Notes under the pieces: model-generated
Seen by the model: only the letters and a program-made list of their open reading frames with translations
Databases searched by the model: none
Told to the model about the DNA's origin: nothing
Shown here: one piece after another, positions 26,551 to 34,321 of the stretch
How positions within the stretch are numbered: the first letter of the stretch is position 1
Layout: each line of letters opens with the position of its first letter
Assembly (NCBI GenBank): GCA_047972995.1
Contig: JBKEBD010000025.1
Coordinates: forward strand, 1 to 37,625
Source: JBKEDC01 sp047972995
Lineage (GTDB): Bacteria > Bacteroidota > Bacteroidia > Bacteroidales > Prolixibacteraceae
DNA length: 37,625 nt
Direction: 5' to 3'
Program-made: the position numbers and the translations under genes

Positions 26551-28140
26551 TTATTTATTTGTTTCTACGTTTAAATGTTCTGCCTTTTGCATTTTTTTCC
26601 AGCCAATGTAGGTTAGCGTCTCGTCAACTGTTTCGTTTTTATAAAACAAGCTAGCCACATAGCCCACCACGATAATAACGATATGGCTGTACACACCCAT
26701 CATATATTTATGATGGGTGTAATTGAAATCGCCTAGATCTAGTAATAGTTTTTTGTTGTCGCCTAAGCCAATAGGAGTTGATGTAAGTAAAGCCCATGCT
26801 ATAAATATTATACAGGCTGCAATTCCCCAGTTCAAGCCTTTCTTGTTGGCTCGTGTGCTGAACACCCCTAACAAGAACATTCCGGCAATACCTCCAGAGA
26901 AGATAGCGTAAAGCGTGAAGATAATACCCAACACTCCGCTGTTACCTGCATTTACATAAAACAAGGCTACTCCCACAGCACCCAATCCGGCTAAAACGGT
27001 GAAGATACGTCCCATTTTCAATTGCTGCTGATCGCTGCTATTGGGATTAAATCGCTTGTAATAGTCTTCCACCAAAATGGCCGACAAGCAGTTCAAATCT
27101 GAATCTAAACTAGAGATAGCTGCTGCAATTAATGCCGAGATAACTAACCCAACCACACCCACAGGCAATTGGTACATAATGAAATGTGGGAACACGGCAT
27201 CGGCTTTAATGCCATCGGGCAAAGGAACGGCAGGAGTCTCAATTTGATAATAGGCATAAAGTGCTGTTCCAATGAACATGAACAAAGCCCACACAGGCAC
27301 GCTCAAAAGCACCCCCATCAACGATGCTTTAATTGCTTCTTTATCTGATTTTGCCGTAAGGTAACGCTGAATGATAGTTTGGTCGGTACCATATTTTTGA
27401 ATAGCGTAGAAAATACCATTTAGTGCCATCACCCAGAATGTAAGGTTCACAAAGTCCCAATCGAATGGTCCGAAACCAATTCGTCCGCCTTCCATTGCTA
27501 CATTCCAAAGGTTTGCAGGTCCGCCATCAACGGTGAATAAAATCACACAAAGCGAAATGATTCCACCGATAATAAGCAAGAAACCTTGCACCACATCGAG
27601 CCAAATCACGGCCTCTATCCCCCCCATGAGGGTTAATAAAATGATGGCAATACCAATGATCCAAATAATAGTGCTTGTGTCGATACCAATCATGCCACTC
27701 AAGGCTAATGAAATAAGGTAAAACACGGAGCCCATTTTCGAAAAGTGGGTTAACATAAAGCTTACCGATGTGTAGTAACGTGCCAAACTGCCGAATCTTT
27801 TTTCGAAATATTCATAAGCACTCAACTTGATTACTTTGCGGAACAATGGCACCACAAAACCCACAATGGCTAACAAAGTGATAGGCACCATAAGACCTTG
27901 CACTAAGCGAATCCAGTTTGATGAATAACCCTCACCCGGATAAGCTAAAAAGGTTACGCTACTAATTAGTGTTGCCAATATAGACATTCCAATGGCCCAT
28001 GAGGGGATTGAACCTTGTGCCTTGAAATAGTTTTCGGTGTCTTTCTGTCTTTTCGAGAAGTAAACACCAATTCCCACCGATACTGCCAAGGTGAGAAACA
28101 TGATTAAATAATCAATCCAATGTAAGTTGTTGGCTTCCAT
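26551..28140 (-). CDS. Sodium:solute symporter (SSS family)
   Basis: The open frame begins at 28203, but I place the start at 28140 (MEANNLHWIDYLIMFLTL): it leaves 8 bp to the kinase gene, while the longer start would overlap it by 55 bp and adds an uncharacteristic CCS-rich leader. 529 residues with about 13 hydrophobic helices. SSS motifs: GIGVYFSKRQKDTENYFKA, GMSILATLISSVTFLAYPGE, GGIEAVIWLDVVQGFLL and ISALIAAAISSLDSDLNCLS. It imports a small solute with Na+. Its place next to the acid-sugar kinase and the other catabolic enzymes suggests that it carries the operon's substrate, possibly Dha or another sugar acid. Relatives in Bacteroidota transport sialic acid or monosaccharides. Confidence 0.9.
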   Translation of the reverse strand: MEANNLHWIDYLIMFLTLAVSVGIGVYFSKRQKDTENYFKAQGSIPSWAIGMSILATLISSVTFLAYPGEGYSSNWIRLVQGLMVPITLLAIVGFVVPLFRKVIKLSAYEYFEKRFGSLARYYTSVSFMLTHFSKMGSVFYLISLALSGMIGIDTSTIIWIIGIAIILLTLMGGIEAVIWLDVVQGFLLIIGGIISLCVILFTVDGGPANLWNVAMEGGRIGFGPFDWDFVNLTFWVMALNGIFYAIQKYGTDQTIIQRYLTAKSDKEAIKASLMGVLLSVPVWALFMFIGTALYAYYQIETPAVPLPDGIKADAVFPHFIMYQLPVGVVGLVISALIAAAISSLDSDLNCLSAILVEDYYKRFNPNSSDQQQLKMGRIFTVLAGLGAVGVALFYVNAGNSGVLGIIFTLYAIFSGGIAGMFLLGVFSTRANKKGLNWGIAACIIFIAWALLTSTPIGLGDNKKLLLDLGDFNYTHHKYMMGVYSHIVIIVVGYVASLFYKNETVDETLTYIGWKKMQKAEHLNVETNK

Positions 28141-28148
28141 ATTTTGTT

Positions 28149-29330
28149 TTAAAGGTTTGTTTGTTTTTGGTTTTTGGTTTTTGGAACAACATAAGCAGGC
28201 CACTGATAGCTTCCCGGTTTGGTTATAATTGTTCTATTGGCATTAAGGTCTTTCAATTGTATTATTCCCGGAGCTAGTGCCAATTCGGGTTTCAATAACT
28301 TAACACCCAATTTCTGAATAATGGCATAGGCCGTGGCCCCTCCTTCAATAAATAACTCGTCGAAATCCTGATAACTAAGAATGGCTGCTGCCAATTCTCC
28401 TGTAATATTTCGTATGCTCGCTGGTGTGAGCAGTTTGTGATTGGTGATGCTAAAAATAGACGACACAATCACGGTGCTGTTTGAAAGCGACAAGGCTACA
28501 ATCTCTTTGGCCTTTTGCTCCACTAATTCGGGGCTATATTCCAAAAAGAAAGCTTCATCTAAATTGAAATGCAACAAGGCTAATCGTTGCAAATCGGCTT
28601 CAAAACCATTTGCTTTCGGAAAATTGCTTCCTAAAAATGCAATCGTCTTTCGTCCTTTTTTATAAAGCTTTCGAGGCAAAATGTTTTGCGACTTTGCTTC
28701 TGGGAATTTGCACGCTAGCACACATTCAAAGAATGCTGCTCCTCCGGCTAAAACCCAAGTATCGTCTAAAACTTTAGCCCATTGACTCAAACTTTCTACC
28801 GAATCGACATTGCCCATTAGAAAACCTTCACTTGGTAAATCTTCTCCCACCTGAACCACTTGGCAATCTTTTGCATTCAGCAAATCTACCACATTACTTG
28901 AAGTGGCTGGAAATTCTAGATCATGGGCAAACGATGTTTCTGAAAGCTTCACACCATCTACATAAAAAACACCATCGATTATTAATCGGTTGAAATGAGG
29001 ATTTCCAGCCAAAATAGCCACTTTCTTCTTTCCCTCCGACTGCATTTGTGCCTGAAGTTCATCGTGCACATAGCCACGAAGCACTGAATCGACTTTCTTA
29101 TAAATCAATTCGGGCTTCAGTGCCATAATATCTTTGGTTAGCTTTTCAATATGATTTACAGCATCGGCACGCTGCATCGAGCGCGTGTCGGCCACTGCCA
29201 CAAACACATCGATGCCCGACTTCAACTCCGCACTCACTTCCGAGCCCACAATTACTTGTAGCCCACTATCGAATGCCAAGCCCGCTACTTCAGCTGCTCC
29301 TGTAAAATCATCAGCTATAACTGCAATCAT
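28149..29330 (-). CDS. Four-carbon acid-sugar kinase (DUF1537 family)
   Basis: 393 residues, cytosolic. N-terminal substrate domain begins MIAVIADDFTGAAEVAGLA and contains YKKVDSVLRGYVHDEL; the C-terminal nucleotide domain contains ELFIEGGATAYAI and APGIIQLKDLNANRTIITK with an ending KPGSYQWP in place of the usual KaGgFG. The family phosphorylates D-threonate, L-threonate or D-erythronate and related acids at O4. Its partner here, encoded 5 bp upstream on the same transcript, is PdxA-like, which is the D-threonate combination (DtnK + PdxA2). Hence D-threonate kinase is the likeliest function. The C-terminus is somewhat divergent from classical members. Confidence 0.85.
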   Translation of the reverse strand: MIAVIADDFTGAAEVAGLAFDSGLQVIVGSEVSAELKSGIDVFVAVADTRSMQRADAVNHIEKLTKDIMALKPELIYKKVDSVLRGYVHDELQAQMQSEGKKKVAILAGNPHFNRLIIDGVFYVDGVKLSETSFAHDLEFPATSSNVVDLLNAKDCQVVQVGEDLPSEGFLMGNVDSVESLSQWAKVLDDTWVLAGGAAFFECVLACKFPEAKSQNILPRKLYKKGRKTIAFLGSNFPKANGFEADLQRLALLHFNLDEAFFLEYSPELVEQKAKEIVALSLSNSTVIVSSIFSITNHKLLTPASIRNITGELAAAILSYQDFDELFIEGGATAYAIIQKLGVKLLKPELALAPGIIQLKDLNANRTIITKPGSYQWPAYVVPKTKNQKQTNL

Positions 29331-29335
29331 CTTCT

Positions 29336-30358
29336 TTATTTATTCTCGTGCATTTTAATGGCATAGTCAATGGCATAAACCAAAGCATCGGGACTAGCAA
29401 TTCCTTTTCCTGCAATTTCAAATGCAGTGCCGTGGTCAACCGATGTTCTAATAATAGGTAGTCCTAAAGTGATGTTTACCCCTTTCACCGATTTCATGGC
29501 TTGTTTTTCTTCATCCCAAATAAAACCTACAATCTTAAAAGGAATATGACCTTGGTCGTGATACATGGCCACACACCCATCGAAGCTTCCTCCGTTGGCT
29601 AGCGAAAACAAAGTGTCGGGAGGGTACGGTCCATCTACATTAATACCTTCGGCTTGTGCTTCAAGTACCGCTGGGCGAATTTCATCTACCTCTTCTGTTC
29701 CGAAAAGGGCATTATCGCCTGCATGAGGATTCAAGCCTGCCACACCCACACGAGGTTCGGCATAGCCCAAACGCTTCAGTGCGTTATGTGTAAGTCGAAT
29801 TACATCGAGCACACGTTGCTTTTTCACCAAATCGCAAGCCTGACGTAATGATACGTGCGTGGTTACGTGGGTAACTTTCAGCTTTTCATCGGCAAGCAAC
29901 ATACTGTACTTTTCGGTGTTGGTGAAATGAGCATAAATTTCGGTGTGTCCCGAAAAATGATGACCCGCTTCATTTATTGCCGCCTTATGAATCGGACCGG
30001 TAACTGTGCCGTCAACTTCGCCTGCCATGGCTAACTCTATGGCTTTGCGCACTGCTTTGAAAGCTAAATCGCCCGCTGCTGCTGAAACTACACCATGCTG
30101 AATGTTGGTTAAATCGGCATCAATGTGCATTAAATCGATAGTGCCTAATTCAAATTTGGCATCTTTCACATTTTCAATGCAATTGATTCTCAAATCGAGA
30201 TTTGTAATTTTCACAGCTTCTTCCATTACCTCGGCATTACCAATTAAGATGGGCGAACATTTAGCATAAACCGATACTTCAGCAAAAGTTTTCGCTGCAA
30301 TTTCAGGACCAATGCCTGCTGGGTCGCCCATGGTGATGGCTAATATAATATTGTTCAT
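29336..30358 (-). CDS. pdxA: PdxA2-type 4-phospho-D-threonate dehydrogenase (PdxA family)
   Basis: 340 residues, cytosolic. Full PdxA motif set: TMGDPAGIGPEI at residues 10-21, TGPIHKAAINEAG, GHTE, GLNPHAGD, MYHDQGHIPFK and GLPIIRTSVDHGTAFEIAGK, with three metal-binding His. PdxA proper oxidises 4-phosphohydroxy-L-threonine in vitamin B6 synthesis; PdxA2 oxidises 4-phospho-D-threonate or -erythronate, which then decarboxylates to dihydroxyacetone phosphate. The gene lies in a catabolic operon between a DHDPS-family aldolase and a DUF1537 kinase and is not next to pdxJ, so PdxA2 is preferred. The 49-bp gap to the aldolase is the largest gap inside the ten-gene operon. Confidence 0.9.
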   Translation of the reverse strand: MNNIILAITMGDPAGIGPEIAAKTFAEVSVYAKCSPILIGNAEVMEEAVKITNLDLRINCIENVKDAKFELGTIDLMHIDADLTNIQHGVVSAAAGDLAFKAVRKAIELAMAGEVDGTVTGPIHKAAINEAGHHFSGHTEIYAHFTNTEKYSMLLADEKLKVTHVTTHVSLRQACDLVKKQRVLDVIRLTHNALKRLGYAEPRVGVAGLNPHAGDNALFGTEEVDEIRPAVLEAQAEGINVDGPYPPDTLFSLANGGSFDGCVAMYHDQGHIPFKIVGFIWDEEKQAMKSVKGVNITLGLPIIRTSVDHGTAFEIAGKGIASPDALVYAIDYAIKMHENK

Positions 30359-30407
30359 TTGAGTTCTAAATTATGAGTTATTACTTATTAATCGACTTTG
30401 CTCTTAA

Positions 30408-31322
30408 TTATTTCCAATTTAGTTTTGCCAACTCATCACCCACAAATTTACGATAGGCTGCTTCTTCGCTTGCTTCCATTTCATAAATTGGTGGCGTAAC
30501 TTGAGTTCCGCATAATTGTTGCTCGCTCATGATTACTTTCAAGGCTGCCAATGATTCTGCTAAAGTGCGACCTTGTTGATAAATAATGCCTAGCTTATTG
30601 GTGATTTCTTGCAGCTCATGCGCTTTAGCAGCATTACCCGCTAAGGCTGCTGCGTATAAGTCGGCATAAATTTTAGGTGCAAAGTTACCCGAGCTAGGCA
30701 CAATACCATCAGAACCTTTCAGCAATCCACTAGCCGACTGAGCAGCCCATCCAATAAGGTGCACGAAGTCTTCGCGGTCTTTCCATAGCTCGATAGCACG
30801 GTCTAAGCGCGCTTCATCGCGTTCTGAGTCTTTCAATCCTGCAATATTGGGGTGATAACTCAATTTTTCAAGCAAATCGAGAGGAATTGACCAGTTTGTA
30901 GTAGCTGTAATGTTATAGAAAATAACAGGGATAGGGCTAACATCGGCCAATTTCTCCATATACTTAGCAGCTTGCGCCTCGGTAATAGGATAATAAGATG
31001 GTAGTGTTGCCACCGCCACTTCTGCATTCATATCAGCAAACGACTTACACATATCCACCGTTTCTTCAAAACAGTTCGATGCTACACTAGCATAAACTAC
31101 TTGATCGGCATGAGCAGCTTCCACTGCAGCCTTTACCAAATCGCCCTTTTGCTTTAGGCTCAAACCGCTCACCTCGCCAGTAGTTCCGGCAATAAACGGA
31201 TGAACTCCATATTCACCAAAATATTTTACAATGCGTTTTGTGGCTTCTGTATCTGCTTTAAAATCTGCTGTTAGTGGGCTAATCATAGGCACCACTACGC
31301 CTTTATATCTTGTGTTTTTCAT
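30408..31322 (-). CDS. DHDPS/NAL-family aldolase (class I, pyruvate-forming)
   Basis: 304 residues, cytosolic (alpha/beta)8 barrel. It has the family's AGTTGEVSGL (GTTGE 46-50), the active-site Tyr in VIFYNIT (Y136) and the Schiff-base Lys in IAGLKDSE (K164). True dihydrodipicolinate synthase, N-acetylneuraminate lyase, KDG/KDPG-type and hydroxy-oxo-acid aldolases share these. No signal favours lysine biosynthesis here. Because it is co-transcribed with a D-threonate kinase/dehydrogenase pair, a retro-aldolase releasing pyruvate and a four-carbon aldehyde acid is suggested. The start is 4 bp after the dehydrogenase gene, ensuring co-expression. Confidence 0.9.
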   Translation of the reverse strand: MKNTRYKGVVVPMISPLTADFKADTEATKRIVKYFGEYGVHPFIAGTTGEVSGLSLKQKGDLVKAAVEAAHADQVVYASVASNCFEETVDMCKSFADMNAEVAVATLPSYYPITEAQAAKYMEKLADVSPIPVIFYNITATTNWSIPLDLLEKLSYHPNIAGLKDSERDEARLDRAIELWKDREDFVHLIGWAAQSASGLLKGSDGIVPSSGNFAPKIYADLYAAALAGNAAKAHELQEITNKLGIIYQQGRTLAESLAALKVIMSEQQLCGTQVTPPIYEMEASEEAAYRKFVGDELAKLNWK

Positions 31323-31326
31323 AACT

Positions 31327-32472
31327 TTAATATGCTTTTTGGTAAATTTTTAATGCATCGTCATAAGTTACTTGGCGAGGATTGTTTGCCAACAATCGTT
31401 GCACTTTCATGCCAGATTCTGCCAAGAGTTCTAGATCTTCCTTCTTAATACCTAGTTCTGAAAGATGAAGTGGAGTATTTAAGTCGGTAATTAATTTAGT
31501 AATGGCTTCAACGCAGTGCGCTGCATTAGCTTCTGCACTGCCTTTATCTTCTAAAGAAAGGTGTCCTGCCAAAGCTGCCAAACGATTTACACAAGCTGGT
31601 AAATTAAATTCCAACACATAGGGCAACAACAAAGCATTCGACAAGCCATGTGCTACATGATATTTACTTCCTAGCGGATAAGCTAAAGCGTGCACTGCTG
31701 CTGTATTTACAGGCCCTAGGCACATTCCGCCATACACACTACCCAAGGCTACAGCTGTACGTGCTTCGGTGTCTTTGACGTTTTTATAGCAAGTTACCAA
31801 GTTTGCATAAATGTTTTGCATCCCTTGAATGGCATATTGATCAATCACGGGGTGGTGATTAACATTGAGGTAAGCCTCTAAACAGTGGGTAAAAGCGTCA
31901 ATTCCGGTGAATGCTGTAATTGCAGGAGGAACACCTACCGTAAGTAAAGGGTCAACGTAAGAAGCGTCGGGCACTAGATAAGGACTAATACAACCCTTCT
32001 TTTCATCGTCGTTAGTATCAAGGAAAATAGCATTGGGCGAAACTTCGCTTCCTGTTCCAGCCGTTGTTGGCAAACAAGCTAAGTAGATTTTGCGTGGTTT
32101 TAGGTTTCCATTGCCAATCACTTCTAAATAAGTTTGGTTGTTTTCCACTTGCGCTGCCACATACTTTGCAGTATCTAGCACACTTCCGCCACCAATACCA
32201 ATAACTGCATCGGCTTTAAAAGCTCTGGCTTGTTCTACAATCGCATCGGCTTCAGCAAAAGTAGGCTCAGCTGAAATTTGCTCATTCAACTCAACAGCCA
32301 CTCCGTATGCTTCAAGTGAAGCTATACCCTCCGCCAATAGTGGTCGGATGATATCAATGCTTAAAATAAACAATCGTTTTTTTCCCGATTGTTTCATATC
32401 TTCAAAAAAACGCTCTAATGCACCATCGCCAACAATAAGTTGCGAGGGCATATTCATTTTTACTAACTTCAT
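31327..32472 (-). CDS. Iron-type (group III) alcohol dehydrogenase
   Basis: 381 residues, cytosolic. NAD(P) site GIGGGSVLDTAK, loop PTTAGTGSEVSP, and metal ligands as usual: the Asp and His of GIDAFTHCLEAY, the His of AVHALAYPLG, and the His of YHVAHGLSNALLLP. Members reduce aldehydes or oxidise alcohols, for example propanediol oxidoreductase, lactaldehyde reductase and hydroxyacid dehydrogenases. As the first gene of the operon, before the aldolase, it is a candidate to reduce the aldehyde produced by the retro-aldol step. Preceded by a -7 element at 32539-32546 and the perfect LacI-type palindrome at 32624-32637. Confidence 0.9.
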   Translation of the reverse strand: MKLVKMNMPSQLIVGDGALERFFEDMKQSGKKRLFILSIDIIRPLLAEGIASLEAYGVAVELNEQISAEPTFAEADAIVEQARAFKADAVIGIGGGSVLDTAKYVAAQVENNQTYLEVIGNGNLKPRKIYLACLPTTAGTGSEVSPNAIFLDTNDDEKKGCISPYLVPDASYVDPLLTVGVPPAITAFTGIDAFTHCLEAYLNVNHHPVIDQYAIQGMQNIYANLVTCYKNVKDTEARTAVALGSVYGGMCLGPVNTAAVHALAYPLGSKYHVAHGLSNALLLPYVLEFNLPACVNRLAALAGHLSLEDKGSAEANAAHCVEAITKLITDLNTPLHLSELGIKKEDLELLAESGMKVQRLLANNPRQVTYDDALKIYQKAY

Positions 32473-32538
32473 GTTTTATTCCTTTATCATCAGCCTTAAA
32501 CGGGAGATTCTCTCCTATTCTTAAGCTCGAATTTGTTT

Positions 32539-32546
32539 CAAATTTA
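32539..32546 (-). promoter_or_regulatory. Bacteroidota -7 element for the ten-gene operon
   Basis: CAAATTTA on the plus strand is TAAATTTG on the minus strand, matching TAnnTTTG, 66 bp before the alcohol dehydrogenase start. The only -33-like CAAA (32563-32566) is 16 bp away, shorter than the usual 19-21, so the promoter call is tentative. Confidence 0.45.
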
Positions 32547-32623
32547 AACGCCAAAATTTAACCAAACGTGCACACATCTGCACATTACATTACAGTTCTA
32601 GGTATAGTATGGGACGAAAATAA

Positions 32624-32637
32624 TGTAAACGTTTACA
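32624..32637. promoter_or_regulatory. LacI-family operator, perfect palindrome (site 3)
   Basis: TGTAAACGTTTACA is a perfect 14-bp palindrome with the central CG typical of LacI/GalR operators. It lies 77 bp upstream of the putative -7 element and about 210 bp past the end of the LacI-family gene. This is the best of three related sites (others at 12824-12837 and 12987-13000). Confidence 0.75.
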
Positions 32638-32785
32638 GATTCCAAATGATTTTAGACATATTTGCAGTATCAAGCGTTAATTTTCTTTGTCTTTAACAGT
32701 AGGAATGGAATATGTCGAACACAATGGAAAGGTTAAATTCACTTTCTGCTGGGAAAGCTAAACGGTTGAGGGGAGTGTGAAAACG

Positions 32786-32828
32786 AAAAAAGGGTGAACT
32801 GCGCTCTATACAAGCTCAATTCACCCTT
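32786..32828 (-). terminator. Terminator of the LacI-family regulator gene
   Basis: AAGGGTGAA (32790-32798) pairs with TTCACCCTT (32820-32828). On the minus strand the hairpin ends in TTTTT (32790-32786). It lies 16 bp past the gene's stop, keeping regulator and operon as separate transcripts. Confidence 0.8.
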
Positions 32829-32844
32829 CGTATGAAATAAACAA

Positions 32845-33840
32845 TTAGCACGATTTCCGCACGCGCAACTCTGTCTCCAATACAATCTTAGCTGTCGGTC
32901 GATTGGGATTCTTAATACGCTGAATGAGCAAATCGCCCGCACGTCTCCCGATTTCTCGAGCTGGCTGATGTACCGATGTTAATGGTGGATTCAACGACGA
33001 AGCCCATGCCATATCATCAAATCCCACTATTCCAATATCTTCAGGCACTTTTATTCCTCGGCGATTAATAACTTTCAAAGCGCCTAAGGTGAGCAGGTTG
33101 TTTCCACAAAATAAAGCATCAGGAGGATTGGTGAGGCTCAATAATTGCTCTGCCATACTCGCCCCACTCTCTAAGCTTGAATCTCCATCGAGCACTAAAC
33201 TTTCATCTACTTCTAATCCGCTTTCTACCAAGGCACGACAATAACCTGCTTCCCTTGCCTTACTGGTTGAAATAGTGTTCAATCCACCAATATATCCGAT
33301 GCGTTTATAGCCCGATTTTATAAGATAAGATACCGCATTATAGGTGCCATATTCATTGTCAACTTGCACCAAATCTACATTTACTCCTTTCAAATCTCGA
33401 TCTACACAAACCACTGGTAGCCCAGCATTGAGCATACGCTCCAAAATCGGATTCACATCGTTTACCGATGCTGCAATTAATCCGTCAATGGCTTCCGATT
33501 CTAATATTTTGAGGTAGGCGGTTTCTTTCTCTTCGCTTTGTTCGAAATTACAAAAAATGGTTACATAGCCTTGTTCAAAAGCAATGGATTCTATCCCCTT
33601 TAGCACCTCTACATAAAACGGGTTGCTAATGTCGGGAATCATGATACCAATCATGTTTCCGCCACCGTTTTTCGAACGTAAACGTTTGGCCACACGACTC
33701 GGACTATACTTTAATTCCTTTATAGCTGCTAATATTTTATTTCGAGTGTCCTCATTAACGCTTTCGTTGTTATTCAGCACTCTTGAAACTGTGGCAATCG
33801 ACACTCCTGCTCGCTTTGCCACTTCATTCATACTCGCCAT
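32845..33840 (-). CDS. LacI/GalR-family transcriptional regulator
   Basis: 331 residues. N-terminal HTH with the family signature MNEVAKRAGVSIATVSRVLN and hinge-helix region YSPSRVAKRLRSKNGG. The periplasmic-binding-protein-like core begins at GIMIPDISNPFYVEVLKGIE and ends IVGFDDMAWASSLNPPLTSV. Such proteins bind palindromes with a central CG, and three fitting palindromes occur in the window. Its effector could be a pathway intermediate such as a sugar acid. The gene is adjacent to, and in the same direction as, the ten-gene operon, but separated by a terminator. Use of LacI-type control instead of a hybrid two-component system is noteworthy for a pectin locus. An alternative start at M4 (33831) would hardly change the protein. 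Confidence 0.92.
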   Translation of the reverse strand: MASMNEVAKRAGVSIATVSRVLNNNESVNEDTRNKILAAIKELKYSPSRVAKRLRSKNGGGNMIGIMIPDISNPFYVEVLKGIESIAFEQGYVTIFCNFEQSEEKETAYLKILESEAIDGLIAASVNDVNPILERMLNAGLPVVCVDRDLKGVNVDLVQVDNEYGTYNAVSYLIKSGYKRIGYIGGLNTISTSKAREAGYCRALVESGLEVDESLVLDGDSSLESGASMAEQLLSLTNPPDALFCGNNLLTLGALKVINRRGIKVPEDIGIVGFDDMAWASSLNPPLTSVHQPAREIGRRAGDLLIQRIKNPNRPTAKIVLETELRVRKSC

Positions 33841-33864
33841 GAAAAAGATTTTTTTGTTTTAAAA

Positions 33865-33872
33865 CAAAGGTA
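33865..33872 (-). promoter_or_regulatory. Bacteroidota -7 element for the LacI-family gene
   Basis: CAAAGGTA on the plus strand is TACCTTTG on the minus strand, a strong TAnnTTTG match, 24 bp before the start codon. The palindrome at 33854-33867 overlaps it, a place suitable for autoregulation, although its sequence differs from the CG-centred operators. Confidence 0.5.
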
Positions 33873-34260
33873 ATAAATAAATTTATCTATTTCCATAAGC
33901 ACAACTAATAAGCGTTAAAATCCATCTTATTAGTGGCTCATGATACTTTATTGTGATTAAATTCACTTTCATCGATAAAGCTTATATTATTTTCGCTAAA
34001 TTCGCTTCATTATAACAACGACACATGGAATGTCCATGCAAAAATTTTATTAGCAAATAAAAAACCATCGTGCCTTTTGCCTCTCCTATCGCTTCAACTT
34101 CGTATTGCAACCACACGATTGAAATAAGCATTGTAAAAGGTAAAATTCCAACCTAAGGACACTTTTATGCAAGTTGCACCGGATAATGATTACAGGCGAA
34201 AGAACACAACGAAAAGGTGTAATAAAAAAGTGGTTAAATATTTAAGAACCACTATACCAT

Positions 34261-34268
34261 TATTTTTG
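34261..34268 (+). promoter_or_regulatory. Bacteroidota -7 element for rnr
   Basis: TATTTTTG matches TAnnTTTG, 53 bp before the rnr start codon. No clear -33 element. Confidence 0.5.
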
Positions 34269-34321
34269 TAGCATCGTAACCTAGCATCCTATAATTCAAC
34301 AATCTCTGAAATTATGACCAG

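Larger units (their letters stand above)
32473..32844. promoter_or_regulatory. Control region of the ten-gene operon
   Basis: 372 bp without a gene. It holds a -7 element (32539-32546), the perfect palindrome (32624-32637) and the LacI gene's terminator (32786-32828). No further ORF or hairpin that I can defend. Confidence 0.6.
33841..34321. other. Divergent spacer between the LacI gene and rnr
   Basis: 481 bp without a sizeable ORF. It holds the two -7 elements listed separately and a perfect palindrome TTGTTTTAAAACAA at 33854-33867 in the presumed leader of the LacI gene. It also holds a short hairpin CATGGA/TCCATG near 34025-34039. No RNA gene recognised. Confidence 0.5.

Noticed and set aside
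29336..30358. Canonical vitamin B6 PdxA
   Set aside because: The gene is inside a sugar-acid operon with a DUF1537 kinase; the PdxA2 role fits better, though sequence alone cannot separate them fully.
30408..31322. Lysine-biosynthetic dihydrodipicolinate synthase
   Set aside because: No lysine pathway gene is near and the operon is catabolic; family motifs are shared by many aldolases.
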